Source of the DNA: Burkholderiales bacterium
GTDB lineage: Bacteria; Pseudomonadota; Gammaproteobacteria; Burkholderiales; Eutrophovitaceae
DNA: 40,946 nucleotides
Reading direction: 5' to 3'
NCBI GenBank assembly: GCA_028379895.1
Contig: JAOEKQ010000012.1
Coordinates: 1-40,946, forward strand
Shown here: positions 1-9,271 of the stretch, piece by piece
Layout of the letters: each line of letters opens with the position of its first letter
How positions within the stretch are numbered: the first letter of the stretch is position 1
The notes under the pieces: model-generated
What the model saw: the letters and a program-made list of their open reading frames with translations, nothing else
Database searches by the model: none
Told to the model about the DNA's origin: nothing
Made by a program: the position numbers and the translations under genes

Positions 1-1722
1 GGGGCGAATGATCTTACTGCGATATCTGAAAATGACTGGGATTACACAAAAGCACGTCATCTCGTTGAGCGCGCTGGGTTTGGCGACCTACCGATCAACA
101 TAAATCGCCTTGTAACGATGGGGCCAAGAGCAGCTGTGAGAGAGCTCGTTTACTTTCAAAGCATCCCAAATACGCTCCCCAAGTTCGATCATTCAGGAAT
201 ACATGATAGCGGTATCGAACCCTTCCCAGCTTCGAGGCCAGCGGCAACCAAACTCGCAAAGGAAACAGGAGAGGCCATAGGAGTCAAAGTCAAGCCAATG
301 GGTAATCGTCGACTTCAACCGGTTGTTGATCGTTTCTTCTATTGGCTAAGATCAAGCATGTTGGAAACTCGTCGTGTAGCTCACTGGTGGGCGAATCGGA
401 TGCTCACCACCAAACGACCTCTCGAAGAGAAAATGACACTCTTCTGGCACGGACACTTCGCTAACAACGAGGAAAAAGTAAGAGATTACCGAAAACTACT
501 GAATCAAAATCAAGTGTTTCGTGACTACGGGACCGGCAACTTCAGAGAGTTATTAGTCGCAGTCTCTCAAGATCCTGCAATGCTTGCATTTCTAGATGCA
601 GGCGTAAATATCAAAGGATCTCCAAACGAGAACTTTGCGAGAGAAATAATGGAGCTCTTCACGATGGGGGTTGGTAATTACTCCGAACAAGATATTCGAG
701 AGGCCGCCCGAGCGTTTACTGGTTGGAATTTCGTAGATCTTCAATTTGTCGTAAATACTCATGAACACGATACGTCGAATAAAACTTTTCTCGGACATAC
801 CGGCGCCTGGGATGGCTTAGACATCATCGATATGATTCTTGATAAACCTGTAACTGCCGAATATTTATCTGGAAAAATATATAAATTTTTTGTTCGTGAC
901 GATATTACTCCACAGCTACAAAAAGAATTAGGCGCTTATTTTTATAGTTCAGGATATGAAATCACACCACTTTTAGAAAAAATATTTCTATCAAAAGATT
1001 TTTATAGCTCAGCGTCTATGGGAACGCATGTTAAATCGCCTGTTGAGCTAGTGATTTCAACTTACAAAAAACTAGGCCTCGATGTATTACCTGGGGTACC
1101 AGATTTTTATGACACTACAGAATCACTTGGCCAAATCTTACTGTTTCCACCAACGGTCGCTGGATGGGCAGGTGGGCGAAGCTGGGTGACACCTGGACTA
1201 CTATTGGCGCGGGGTAATTTTGTTTATGACACGGTTTTTCCAAATATAAATTTCCTGCCAAGTGATCGATATCCTGAAAACTATCAGATTGGAGTTGTAG
1301 CTGAGCGGCTAGCAACGGGCGCAGACATTGCTACCGCGACGCAACCTGAGGATGGCTATGCCACATCAGCTTCCAACAATATGGTTGATCGAGATGAGGA
1401 ATTTAATACGCGGCTTGGTAGTTACCGCGGCTGGAGAATGGCGATAGAAAAAGTAAAGCCAATCGGCAGAGCCCCCGCTCGATTAAATTTAACCAAAATG
1501 GTTTTAGACGCAAAGTGCAGATCATCTGAGGATGTAGTTGATTATTTAATTAAGAGGTTTTTTACCATTTCAATAGATCAAGAAACGAAAAAGTTAATTG
1601 CTGACTTCCTTACTGCTCAGCTCGGTACGAGCAATATAGAAAAAGCACAAACGTTTTCGGAAGAAGCCATGAGAGAAACATTTCATCTACTTCTCTCACT
1701 TCCAGAATACCAACTCGGCTAA
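1..1722 (+). CDS. DUF1800 family protein (5' partial)
   Basis: The frame is open from base 1 and already reads as DUF1800 before the first ATG at 118: codons 20-28 give HLVERAGFG, the usual N-terminal motif of the family. The gene therefore starts upstream of the window and the ATG at 118 is internal. Further hallmarks are the stretch around RPLEEKMTLFWHGHF, ENFAREIMELFTMG followed by an AARAFTGW motif, and a C-terminal LLLSLPEYQ. 573 codons are visible. The family has no established biochemical activity and is usually encoded directly before a DUF1501 gene, as here (13-base gap), which implies co-transcription. Any signal peptide would lie outside the window. Family call is secure; function is unknown. 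Confidence 0.93.
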   Translation, partial: GANDLTAISENDWDYTKARHLVERAGFGDLPININRLVTMGPRAAVRELVYFQSIPNTLPKFDHSGIHDSGIEPFPASRPAATKLAKETGEAIGVKVKPMGNRRLQPVVDRFFYWLRSSMLETRRVAHWWANRMLTTKRPLEEKMTLFWHGHFANNEEKVRDYRKLLNQNQVFRDYGTGNFRELLVAVSQDPAMLAFLDAGVNIKGSPNENFAREIMELFTMGVGNYSEQDIREAARAFTGWNFVDLQFVVNTHEHDTSNKTFLGHTGAWDGLDIIDMILDKPVTAEYLSGKIYKFFVRDDITPQLQKELGAYFYSSGYEITPLLEKIFLSKDFYSSASMGTHVKSPVELVISTYKKLGLDVLPGVPDFYDTTESLGQILLFPPTVAGWAGGRSWVTPGLLLARGNFVYDTVFPNINFLPSDRYPENYQIGVVAERLATGADIATATQPEDGYATSASNNMVDRDEEFNTRLGSYRGWRMAIEKVKPIGRAPARLNLTKMVLDAKCRSSEDVVDYLIKRFFTISIDQETKKLIADFLTAQLGTSNIEKAQTFSEEAMRETFHLLLSLPEYQLG

Positions 1723-1735
1723 CTAGGGATCGAAG

Positions 1736-2959
1736 ATGAATAACAAATCGCTATTCGAACGTCGAAATTTTCTAAAGCTGTTAGGAGCGGGTGCTGCGGC
1801 AGGTAGTATCCCTACTCCTATTCTGACTCAACTCTCTCCGTCAGCCTTTGCCGCCAACGACGTTTCAGATAACAAAATTCTTGTCGTACTTGAGCTGTCA
1901 GGCGGGAATGATGGGTTAAATACTTTAGTGCCCTACGGTGATGATGCCTATTATAGAAATCGACCAGCACTCGGCATAAAACCGAATGAATTGAGGAAAA
2001 TAGATAACCATTTTGGTTTCAACCCTGACATGGCTGGTATGGAACGTCTTTTCAAAGATGGAAATATGGCTATATTTCATGGATGTGGCTACGACCAACC
2101 CTCTTATTCTCACTTTACCTCAATGGCCTATTGGCAGACCGCAGCACCGAATAGTGGAGAATCTTTGGGTTGGGTTGGACGCCTTGCCGATGCAATAAAC
2201 CCGAACGTAACACCTAACTATTTAGTAAATGTCGGTGCTACCCAATCTTTAGCCGTCGTCGCCGAAAATCATGTACCGGTTGTATTTGATGACCCTGAAG
2301 AATTCGGACGCAAAGGTTTATTCAACTCAAGACCGCTTCTAGACAAAGATCGCGTTGCGTCTGAGTACAGCTCCGGAGCACAAAGGCGACTCTTAGAATT
2401 AGCCAAAAGTGCCAGACAGGCTTCCGAAAAAGTCAGAGCAGCTTGCAAAAACTACAGCACGCCTATTGATTATGGTATCGCTCCCTTAGACTTGAACAAA
2501 ATAGCAGCCTTGATCAATGCGGATATGAGTACTCGGCTTTATTACACGTCTTTTAGACGCAATGCCTTCGATACCCATGTTCAACAACCCAACCTTCACC
2601 AACGATTATTAACTTACTTTTCTGATGCGGTATCGGGCTTTTTTAACGATATGGAACGTATCGGTCGAGCGGATGACGTGGTGATGCTCGTATTCTCCGA
2701 ATTTGGACGAAGGGTGGCTGAAAACACTAATCTTGGGACGGACCACGGAACAGCGAACAATATGTATCTAATTGGTAACGCCGTCCAAGGTGGGCATTAC
2801 GGTGACCTACCCAGCCTCACTGAGCTTAACGATGGCAACATGCAACACACCACAGATTTTAGACAAGTTTATGCTACCGCAATAAGCGGCTGGCTTGGGT
2901 TAGAGGCCCATGAAAAAGTACTGCGATATCGATTTAAGGACTTCCCGGTTTTTAGTTAA
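1736..2959 (+). CDS. DUF1501 family protein, Tat-exported
   Basis: A 407-residue protein beginning with a twin-arginine signal: RR at residues 9-10 in ERRNFLKLLG, then an Ala/Gly-rich hydrophobic stretch and a likely cleavage site near SAFA at about residues 36-39. The mature part opens with ILVVLELSGGNDGLNT and ends with a SEFGRR segment followed by GTDHGTAN, both typical of DUF1501, which is distantly related to the sulfatase/alkaline phosphatase fold. The DHG segment could supply metal ligands; this is inference. A purine-rich GGGATCGAAG lies just before the ATG. It follows the DUF1800 gene by 13 bases. The substrate is unknown; Tat export suggests a cofactor or metal is inserted before export to the periplasm. 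Confidence 0.92.
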   Translation: MNNKSLFERRNFLKLLGAGAAAGSIPTPILTQLSPSAFAANDVSDNKILVVLELSGGNDGLNTLVPYGDDAYYRNRPALGIKPNELRKIDNHFGFNPDMAGMERLFKDGNMAIFHGCGYDQPSYSHFTSMAYWQTAAPNSGESLGWVGRLADAINPNVTPNYLVNVGATQSLAVVAENHVPVVFDDPEEFGRKGLFNSRPLLDKDRVASEYSSGAQRRLLELAKSARQASEKVRAACKNYSTPIDYGIAPLDLNKIAALINADMSTRLYYTSFRRNAFDTHVQQPNLHQRLLTYFSDAVSGFFNDMERIGRADDVVMLVFSEFGRRVAENTNLGTDHGTANNMYLIGNAVQGGHYGDLPSLTELNDGNMQHTTDFRQVYATAISGWLGLEAHEKVLRYRFKDFPVFS

Positions 2960-2986
2960 ACTCGGAAGGTAATTTAAAGTGAAGAT

Positions 2987-3988
2987 TCAAGCGAGTCTGC
3001 CCGTTACTGGAAATAGTGGGTCTGTATAACCAGGGGTTGAAGGATGCCCCGGGGAAACTAAGTTATCAAAAAATTGTTCGTCATCGGCGTTGATTTTTAT
3101 ATTTAATGCACCATAATAGTCCTCCCATTGCTGCAATGTCCTCGGACCACCAATGACACTATTTACAACGGGGTTTGCTAAAACCCATGCGACAGCGAGC
3201 TGCCCTGGAGTAATACCTTTCTCGTTTGCATAGCACACAAAATCTTTTGCAAGCTCGATTGACTCTTTACGAAACTCTGTTTCCATCATTCGCTTATCTT
3301 TTCTACCAGCGCGAGTACCTTCATTTGGCTCCTTGCCCAACTGATACTTGCCAGTTAATACCCCGCGCGCAATAGGGCTAAACGGAACGACACCGATACC
3401 AAATCGTTTACAAACTGGCAAAATTTCGACTTCGGGCATACGATTCACAGCGTTATAATAGGGTTGACATACAATAGGAGGCGGAACACCGAATTCTTTG
3501 CATAGCATCAAGACTTCGGCTATCCTCCATCCTCTGAAATTTGATATCCCAAAATAGCGAATCTTTCCCATACGTATCATATCTCCCATGGTCGTAACGG
3601 CTTCGACCAACGATGTCGGCTCATAATCTCGATGAAGATAATAAATATCGATATAGTCGGTACCTAATCTGGATAAACTACCCTCTACAGATTTAGTGAG
3701 CCACTTCCTAGAAAGCCCGCCTTGATTTGGTAACTCAGTAATAGTCTGTCCGGCTTTCGTTGCCAAAATCCACCAATCTCTCGATGACTTAATAAGCTCT
3801 CCTACGATACGTTCCGACTCACCGTGAACATACACATCAGCAGTATCGACAAAGTTAACGCCATGATCCTTCGCCGAAGATACAATACGGTCCGACTCAA
3901 CCTGGTCAGTTTGAGAACCAAAAGTCATAGTGCCAAGACATAATTTTGAGACTTTAAGCTGATTAGCTCCAAGTGAGCAATAGTCCAT
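2987..3988 (-). CDS. Aldo/keto reductase (NADPH-dependent oxidoreductase)
   Basis: A 333-residue TIM-barrel aldo/keto reductase. The catalytic tetrad is intact: Asp and Tyr in VDTADVYVHGE, Lys in LATKAG and His in YYLHRD. The C-terminal half has the GPRTLQQ-type segment that binds the 2'-phosphate of NADPH in this family. It resembles the YajO/Kv-beta-like branch; the physiological substrate cannot be read from sequence. A GTG nine bases further upstream (3997) is also in frame, but it is part of the Shine-Dalgarno GGAGGTG at 3995-4001, so the ATG at 3988 is the better start. It is divergent from the quinone oxidoreductase gene and ends 27 bases from the DUF1501 stop, tail to tail. Confidence 0.92.
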   Translation of the reverse strand: MDYCSLGANQLKVSKLCLGTMTFGSQTDQVESDRIVSSAKDHGVNFVDTADVYVHGESERIVGELIKSSRDWWILATKAGQTITELPNQGGLSRKWLTKSVEGSLSRLGTDYIDIYYLHRDYEPTSLVEAVTTMGDMIRMGKIRYFGISNFRGWRIAEVLMLCKEFGVPPPIVCQPYYNAVNRMPEVEILPVCKRFGIGVVPFSPIARGVLTGKYQLGKEPNEGTRAGRKDKRMMETEFRKESIELAKDFVCYANEKGITPGQLAVAWVLANPVVNSVIGGPRTLQQWEDYYGALNIKINADDEQFFDNLVSPGHPSTPGYTDPLFPVTGRLA

Positions 3989-3994
3989 AATTTT

Positions 3995-4001
3995 CACCTC
4001 C
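3995..4001 (-). promoter_or_regulatory. Strong ribosome binding site GGAGGTG of the aldo/keto reductase gene
   Basis: GGAGGTG on the minus strand sits six bases before the ATG at 3988. Its last three bases form an in-frame GTG that could be mistaken for the start codon; good SD spacing favours the ATG. Confidence 0.8.
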
Positions 4002-4103
4002 GCAAAATTTTAAGCTTTTATCAAGCTACAACCTCGATCTTATCTAATCTGTAGAATCATTACCAAAATAACCGTAAACCTCTTATAAATGTCAGGACAA
4101 GTG

Positions 4104-5114
4104 ATGCATCCTTTACCAATTACCATGCAAGCCATTGAGATCACAAAGCCAGGGTCGCCAGAGGTTCTAAAAATCCAAGAACGGCCTCTTCCTCGTATAA
4201 GAGAAAATGAAGTGTTAATTCAGGTCTACGCGGCAGGAATTAACCGACCTGACGTAATGCAAAGGGCTGGACTATACCCTCCACCGGCAGGAGTAACTGA
4301 TATCCCGGGATTAGAAGTATCTGGAGTCATTGTGTCCGCTGGCAGTAAGGTAGCCAATTGGAAGATTGGCGATTCGGTTTGCGCTCTCGTGGCCGGTGGA
4401 GGCTATGCTGAATATGTAAATGCGCCTGAGTCACAATGCCTACCCATTCCTGAGGGACTTACTTTCAGAGAAGCGGCTTCCTTGCCGGAAACTTACTTCA
4501 CTGTATGGTCAAACGTATTTGATCGAGCACAACTCACTGAACAAGAAACGATTCTCGTTCATGGTGGATCTAGTGGTATCGGAACCACAGCCATCCAATT
4601 GTGCAAGGCTCTGGGACGAAAGATCTTTGTCACTGCTGGATCCGATGAGAAATGTCACGCTTGCGAAGCGATTGGAGCGACAAAGGCCATTAACTACAGA
4701 AATGAGGACTTCGTGGAACGTATTTTGGCGCTCACCGATAATAAAGGGGTCAATGTCATCATCGATATGGTGGCTGGCGACTATATACAGCGAGATTTAA
4801 AATGCCTTGCAGACGATGGACGCATTGTTATTATTGCTTTTTTAGGCGGGGTTAAAACCAATCTCAATATGACCGAAATTCTGAGACGCAGGCTCACAAT
4901 CACAGGCTCCACACTCCGACCACGCTCCACTAAATTTAAATCAAATATTGCCTCATCACTTCGAAATAAAGTGTGGCCACTACTTGAGGCTAAAGTTATT
5001 GAAACGATGATCTTTAAGTCGTTCCCACTCGAACACGCTGCCGAAGCCCATAGACTAATGGAGTCCAGCGAGCACATAGGGAAAATTATATTAGATGTCT
5101 ACGATCAATCGTGA
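4104..5114 (+). CDS. NAD(P)H quinone oxidoreductase, PIG3/zeta-crystallin type
   Basis: A zinc-independent medium-chain dehydrogenase/reductase of about 336 residues. Visible marks are GINRPDVMQRAGLYPPP and GLEVSG near the N-terminus, and the Rossmann motif HGGSSGIGTTAIQLCKALG in the centre, which matches the human TP53I3/PIG3 branch. Such enzymes reduce quinones or enones with NADPH. In-frame ATGs lie at 4089, 4104 and 4125. I prefer 4104 because AGGA lies about six bases before it, and family members begin close to the residues after 4125. It is divergent from the aldo/keto reductase and converges on rppH with a 10-base gap. The substrate is not determined. Confidence 0.9.
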   Translation: MHPLPITMQAIEITKPGSPEVLKIQERPLPRIRENEVLIQVYAAGINRPDVMQRAGLYPPPAGVTDIPGLEVSGVIVSAGSKVANWKIGDSVCALVAGGGYAEYVNAPESQCLPIPEGLTFREAASLPETYFTVWSNVFDRAQLTEQETILVHGGSSGIGTTAIQLCKALGRKIFVTAGSDEKCHACEAIGATKAINYRNEDFVERILALTDNKGVNVIIDMVAGDYIQRDLKCLADDGRIVIIAFLGGVKTNLNMTEILRRRLTITGSTLRPRSTKFKSNIASSLRNKVWPLLEAKVIETMIFKSFPLEHAAEAHRLMESSEHIGKIILDVYDQS

Positions 5115-5124
5115 ACGCAGTGAG

Positions 5125-5619
5125 TTATTGATAATTACGAGGGGGTTTCAACCTTAAATGAGGAGCCAATTCAACTAAAGCTTGTTTATAGACGTCTCGC
5201 TTAAACTCGATGACCGAATCTAACGGAACGAAGAACGAGTGCCATCTCCAGGCATCAAATTCAGGTACTTTAGATTTTCTTAACGACACATCACTATCGC
5301 TTCCGACAAGACGCAATAAAAACCATATTTGTTTTTGCCCTTTATAAATCGCGCGTGTATCCCTGCGAACGAATTGCCTAGGCACATCGTAGCGTAACCA
5401 TCCATCAGTCCGTCCGATAATCTTAACGTGATGAGGTTCGAGCCCGACCTCTTCGTCTAGCTCTCGGTACATCGCCTCCATAGGCGACTCACCTTCTTGT
5501 ATCCCACCTTGCGGAAATTGCCAAGCGTACTCTCGCACACGCTTGCCCCAAAAAACCTCATTACGTTTGTTGCAGATAACGATACCTACATTCGGACGGT
5601 ACCCATCTCGATCAATCAT
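5125..5619 (-). CDS. rppH: RNA 5'-pyrophosphohydrolase RppH
   Basis: A Nudix hydrolase of 164 residues that removes pyrophosphate from 5'-triphosphorylated transcripts and so triggers RNase E-dependent decay. The start [13 protein letters not shown] is the classic RppH N-terminus. The Nudix box is complete, from GGIQEGES through [12 protein letters not shown], with both metal-binding glutamates. YAWQFPQGG before the box and the later RQFVRRD region also fit RppH. An in-frame TTG at 5637 would add six residues, but the ATG at 5619 gives the conserved N-terminus. It lies between the spermidine-synthase-like gene and the qor-like gene; close linkage to proS is a pattern I recall from Betaproteobacteria. 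Assignment is confident. Confidence 0.93.
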   Translation of the reverse strand: MIDRDGYRPNVGIVICNKRNEVFWGKRVREYAWQFPQGGIQEGESPMEAMYRELDEEVGLEPHHVKIIGRTDGWLRYDVPRQFVRRDTRAIYKGQKQIWFLLRLVGSDSDVSLRKSKVPEFDAWRWHSFFVPLDSVIEFKRDVYKQALVELAPHLRLKPPRNYQ

Positions 5620-5648
5620 GATCAAAAACCCCGTCAAATCTTATATTA

Positions 5649-5654
5649 ATTATA
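5649..5654 (-). promoter_or_regulatory. Possible -10 element for rppH
   Basis: A perfect TATAAT on the minus strand lies 29 bases before the rppH ATG, placing a start site near 5642 and a leader of about 22 bases. No good -35 hexamer is seen 17 bases further upstream, and the region is AT-rich, so the match may be chance. Confidence 0.35.
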
Positions 5655-5684
5655 TTTTTACATACTTATACATTATCTAGGTCA

Positions 5685-6461
5685 TCAAATAAAAAGTTTT
5701 TTAGTTTGTGACGACTGAAACGACCGCATACGTTGAACCATATCATCAAAATCCAAACCTAAAGAGCGTTTTAAATCTCGAGACAACTGGGTGATGCTGG
5801 ACATGTGCGCGCTAGACGGTTTTTCACAAAAAGCAAGTGCCACTATGTTGCCACCTCTAGGTGTGGGTATCAGCGCGATTTGGTCAAAAAGCGCTTCGAT
5901 TTGATTGATCCTAGACTTTAACTGTGGATCGTTCGACCAAAGATTTTGTATATAAATACCTTGATGAGTTAGGTGATGCTTTATTTTTTGAACAAACGCG
6001 TCATCCGTGAAGCCGCTGGGCACTCCAGAGCCATCAAAAGCATCAAGCATAATGACATCGTACTCTCCAGCCCCGTCAATCCAAGATATTCCATCCGCAC
6101 AAACCACCGACAATCTCGCATCATCTTTTGGAAGAAAAAAGTAATGACGCGCTACATTGATAACTTTCTGAGAGTTTTCCACTACACAAATCTCGATCTC
6201 AGGAAGCATCGTCCAAATAAACTTTGGGATTGAACCACCACCCAAACCGATACAAGCTACTGAGCGAACCTGCTTGTGAAAAAGTAGAAATGACATCATT
6301 GCTTTTGTGTAATCAAGGACGAGACCATATGGGGCCTTTATATTCATAGAGCTTTGTACCGTTCGACTTCCGAGGTATAGGCTCCGAACACCACGAGATT
6401 CACTAACCTCCACATCAGACTCGGTGCGCGACTTGCGGAATAGATTTAATTTTTTCAACAT
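5685..6461 (-). CDS. Spermidine synthase-like (polyamine aminopropyltransferase fold) protein
   Basis: A 258-residue protein with a class I methyltransferase/aminopropyltransferase fold. The nucleoside-binding loop is CIGLGGGSIPKF at about residues 90-101, followed by an acidic VVENSQ strand end, an ADG motif and MLDAFDGSGVP in place of the canonical spermidine synthase DSTDPxGP. The N-terminus (VRSLYLGSRTVQSSM, then LDYTKAMMSFLLF) is typical of a proteobacterial SpeE-like group usually annotated as spermidine synthase. Because the active-site loop differs from true SpeE, polyamine synthesis is uncertain and a methyltransferase-like role is possible. It precedes rppH on the same strand (65 bases) and is divergent from proS. 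Confidence 0.82.
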   Translation of the reverse strand: MLKKLNLFRKSRTESDVEVSESRGVRSLYLGSRTVQSSMNIKAPYGLVLDYTKAMMSFLLFHKQVRSVACIGLGGGSIPKFIWTMLPEIEICVVENSQKVINVARHYFFLPKDDARLSVVCADGISWIDGAGEYDVIMLDAFDGSGVPSGFTDDAFVQKIKHHLTHQGIYIQNLWSNDPQLKSRINQIEALFDQIALIPTPRGGNIVALAFCEKPSSAHMSSITQLSRDLKRSLGLDFDDMVQRMRSFQSSQTKKLFI

Positions 6462-6569
6462 AGTGATCCACGCAAATTAAGTAAACCGTCATTGTACGGG
6501 TCGTTTAATCACATAACTTTTTTCCATCGAGATAGAATAAGACTTTAGTGAAAACATGATTGTCCAAAA

Positions 6570-8291
6570 ATGCGTCTAACTCAATTTTTTTTAAATACGC
6601 TGAGGGAAGCTCCAAACGAAGCCGAACTTGCCTCACACCAATTGATGCTGAGAGCCGGGCTCATCAAAAAATTAGGAGGAGGTCTATATTCGTGGCTTCC
6701 GCTAGGTTATCGAGTCCTAAAAAAAGTAGAAAATATTGTTCGGGATGAGATGGAGCGAGCAGGCGCCCTTGAGGTGCTTATGCCAGCAATTCAACCAGCC
6801 GAGCTTTGGGCAGAATCCGGACGCTGGGAAATATTTGGTGAGCAAATGCTCAAAATTAAAGATCGCCATGATCGTGATTTTTGCTTCGGCCCTACTCACG
6901 AGGAAGTTATCACAGATATCGCAAGACAAGACATCAAGTCTTATCGCCAGCTCCCAATTAATCTTTATCAAATTCAAACAAAATTTAGAGATGAAATTCG
7001 TCCTAGATTCGGAGTGATGCGCGCTCGAGAGTTCCTCATGAAAGACGCGTATTCGTTTCATACGGACTTTGCTGATCTTAAGAGGGAGTATCGAAACATG
7101 TTCGATACTTATTGCCGTATATTCGAACGATTAGAGCTTCAATACCGTCCAGTTGCAGCAGATACAGGTGCGATTGGTGGGACCGGGTCACATGAATTCC
7201 ACGTCCTTGCAGAGTCCGGCGAAGACGCAATTGCGTATTGTCCTGAATCAGATTATGCCGCAAATGTTGAGCTCGCCGAGGCGGTTGTAGCCAAAGGTGT
7301 TCAAATACCGAGTATGGTTTCGCTAAAAAAAGTATCAACGCCGCAGGTCATGAAATGCGAGGACGTGGCAAACCAACTCAATATACCAATAGCCAACATA
7401 TTAAAAACGCTCGCTCTAATATCGAATGATAAATTAGTTTTGGTACTCATTAGGGGTGATCACCAACTCAATGAAATCAAATTAACAAAGCTTGAAGGTA
7501 TGGCCCAATTTCGTTTTGCAACAGATGAGGAAATCCATGAGCACTTGGGAGGGCCGATGGGTTTTATAGGCCCTGTTAGGATCGACTCTAAAATTCGAAT
7601 TATTAGTGATCGTACGGCTAAACTGATGTCAAACTTTATATGTGGTGCTAACGAGCAGGACTATCACCTAACCGGCGTTAACTTCGATCGAGATATAGAA
7701 AACGAAATAGAGGTCGCAGACATTCGAAACGTGGTGTCAGGGGATCTCAGCCCAGATGGCAAAGGGACTTTAGAAATCTGCAGAGGAATCGAAGTTGGTC
7801 ATATTTTTCAACTTAGAACGAAGTACTCCGATCTCTTAAAATGTCAATATCTTGATAAAGAAGGCAAAAGTAAATCCACCGAAATGGGTTGTTACGGTAT
7901 TGGGATATCAAGAATAGTTGCGGCAGCTATAGAGCAAGGACATGATGAAAAAGGAATTGTCTGGCCCCGATCTATTGCACCATATAGCTTGGCAATCGCA
8001 GCAATCGGTTATAAAAAAAGCGCGATAGTTAAGGACTTTTGTGACAATCTGGAGTCAGAACTCATAGACGCGGGCGTGGAGGTTTTACTTGACGATCGCG
8101 GAGAGAGACCCGGCGTTATGTTCGCAGACCTTGAGTTGATTGGGATACCTTATAGATTAACCGTAGGTGACCGCGGAATTAACGAGGGAAAGCTCGAATG
8201 GACAGATCGATTGACTGGTCAAACCTCATCTATAGCTAGCGACAGCGCCTTAGATGAAATAATGAATAATCTACGCGAAGAAAAAAACTAA
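6570..8291 (+). CDS. proS: Prolyl-tRNA synthetase
   Basis: A 573-residue class II prolyl-tRNA synthetase of the long bacterial type. It begins [15 protein letters not shown] and continues with [11 protein letters not shown]; motif 2 is within [21 protein letters not shown], and motif 3 lies in [11 protein letters not shown]. Between motifs 2 and 3, at roughly residues 220-400, sits the YbaK-like insertion domain that edits Ala-tRNA(Pro). The C-terminal anticodon-binding domain follows ([11 protein letters not shown]). No clear Shine-Dalgarno precedes the ATG, but the conserved N-terminus fixes the start. It is first in a plus-strand run with wrbA, the DUF2069 gene and gluQ, 15 bases before wrbA, and is divergent from the spermidine-synthase-like gene. 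Confidence 0.97.
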   Translation: MRLTQFFLNTLREAPNEAELASHQLMLRAGLIKKLGGGLYSWLPLGYRVLKKVENIVRDEMERAGALEVLMPAIQPAELWAESGRWEIFGEQMLKIKDRHDRDFCFGPTHEEVITDIARQDIKSYRQLPINLYQIQTKFRDEIRPRFGVMRAREFLMKDAYSFHTDFADLKREYRNMFDTYCRIFERLELQYRPVAADTGAIGGTGSHEFHVLAESGEDAIAYCPESDYAANVELAEAVVAKGVQIPSMVSLKKVSTPQVMKCEDVANQLNIPIANILKTLALISNDKLVLVLIRGDHQLNEIKLTKLEGMAQFRFATDEEIHEHLGGPMGFIGPVRIDSKIRIISDRTAKLMSNFICGANEQDYHLTGVNFDRDIENEIEVADIRNVVSGDLSPDGKGTLEICRGIEVGHIFQLRTKYSDLLKCQYLDKEGKSKSTEMGCYGIGISRIVAAAIEQGHDEKGIVWPRSIAPYSLAIAAIGYKKSAIVKDFCDNLESELIDAGVEVLLDDRGERPGVMFADLELIGIPYRLTVGDRGINEGKLEWTDRLTGQTSSIASDSALDEIMNNLREEKN

Positions 8292-8306
8292 GGAAAAAAA
8301 CTCACA

Positions 8307-8921
8307 ATGCCCGAAATACTCGTGTTGTATTACTCTCGGAACGGCAGCGTTCAACAAATGGCAAAACTCATAGCCAGAGGAATAGAAATGGTACCCGGAG
8401 TTGCTGCGCGCGTCAGGACCGTTCCTCCTGTGTCTGCTAATTCGGAACAAACTGAACCAGCCATCCCCACGCTGGGTTCGCCATATGTAGAAATTGACGA
8501 TCTACGCTCTTGTATCGGTCTGGCGCTCGGTAGCCCAACACGTTTTGGTAATATGTCTGCTCCTGTAAAGTACTTCATAGATCAACTAGGGACTATATGG
8601 CACGCTGGCGATCTTATTGGAAAACCAGCGACGGTATTTACCTCTGCATCATCGATGCATGGTGGCCACGAAATCACCTTAGCAACGATGATGTTTCCTC
8701 TAATTCATCTAGGAATGATAATTACTGGCATTCCTTACTCAGAGCACGAACTACACACTACTGTAACTGGCGGAACTCCTTACGGATCAAGTCACTTCGC
8801 TGGCCAAGAGGGAGATCTAGCAATCTCAGCCGAAGAAAAATCTCTTTGTATCGCACAAGGGAAACGCCTTGCCTCCATAGCCCTCAAGTTAAATCACCAA
8901 ACGAGCAGCTCTGAGATTTAA
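8307..8921 (+). CDS. wrbA: NAD(P)H:quinone oxidoreductase, WrbA-type flavoprotein
   Basis: A 204-residue flavodoxin-fold protein. The FMN phosphate loop is YYSRNGSVQQMA at residues 8-19. GSPTRFGNMSAPVKYFIDQ and TSASSMHGGHE are the standard WrbA flavin-binding loops. WrbA enzymes are tetrameric and carry out two-electron reduction of quinones, limiting redox cycling. AAGGA lies upstream of the ATG at a slightly long distance. The stop codon overlaps the start of the DUF2069 gene by one base (TAATG), so the two are probably translationally coupled, an arrangement I recall from Betaproteobacteria. Confidence 0.92.
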   Translation: MPEILVLYYSRNGSVQQMAKLIARGIEMVPGVAARVRTVPPVSANSEQTEPAIPTLGSPYVEIDDLRSCIGLALGSPTRFGNMSAPVKYFIDQLGTIWHAGDLIGKPATVFTSASSMHGGHEITLATMMFPLIHLGMIITGIPYSEHELHTTVTGGTPYGSSHFAGQEGDLAISAEEKSLCIAQGKRLASIALKLNHQTSSSEI

Positions 8922-9262
8922 TGCGTACTCACCAATTATTTTCAATTTGCGGACTCATTGTACTGAGTCTATGGTCCCTAGCCTGGGAAGGGTATATCGC
9001 ACCATTGAACCCTGAGGGCTCCTGGCTAATTCTTAAGAGCGTGCCAATCATCCTGCCGTTGATCGGGATTCTACGGAATACTTTGCGCGCGTATCAATAC
9101 GCGGTGCTTTTAGTATTTCCATACTTTATTGAAGGAGTTGTTCGCTCTTACGCCGAACAGGGTTTATACCAACTGATGGCGGTTGGAGAGCTAGGCATCT
9201 CATTACTCCTTTTCGTACTACTTTTGATTTCAGTGCGTACCATACGTACAAAAGGTCAATAA
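8921..9262 (+). CDS. DUF2069 membrane protein
   Basis: A 113-residue, strongly hydrophobic protein with about four predicted transmembrane segments: residues about 5-23, 35-50, 60-78 and 88-106. RNTLRAYQYAVLL in the centre followed by FIEGVVRSY is characteristic of DUF2069. No function is established. Its ATG overlaps the wrbA stop by one base, and gluQ begins nine bases after its end, so it is embedded in a single operon. The pairing with WrbA hints at a role near membrane quinones, which is inference only. Confidence 0.85.
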   Translation: MRTHQLFSICGLIVLSLWSLAWEGYIAPLNPEGSWLILKSVPIILPLIGILRNTLRAYQYAVLLVFPYFIEGVVRSYAEQGLYQLMAVGELGISLLLFVLLLISVRTIRTKGQ

Positions 9263-9271
9263 CCCACAAAG

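Noticed and set aside
118..1722. Start of the DUF1800 gene at the ATG at 118
   Set aside because: The same frame is open to base 1 and encodes the conserved HLVERAGFG motif before this ATG, so the gene is truncated by the window edge.
4420..4800. 126-residue open frame within the quinone oxidoreductase gene
   Set aside because: It is out of frame with the well-conserved Rossmann region and shows no family resemblance.
8597..8914. 105-residue open frame within wrbA
   Set aside because: It overlaps conserved WrbA sequence in another frame and has no recognisable features or ribosome site.
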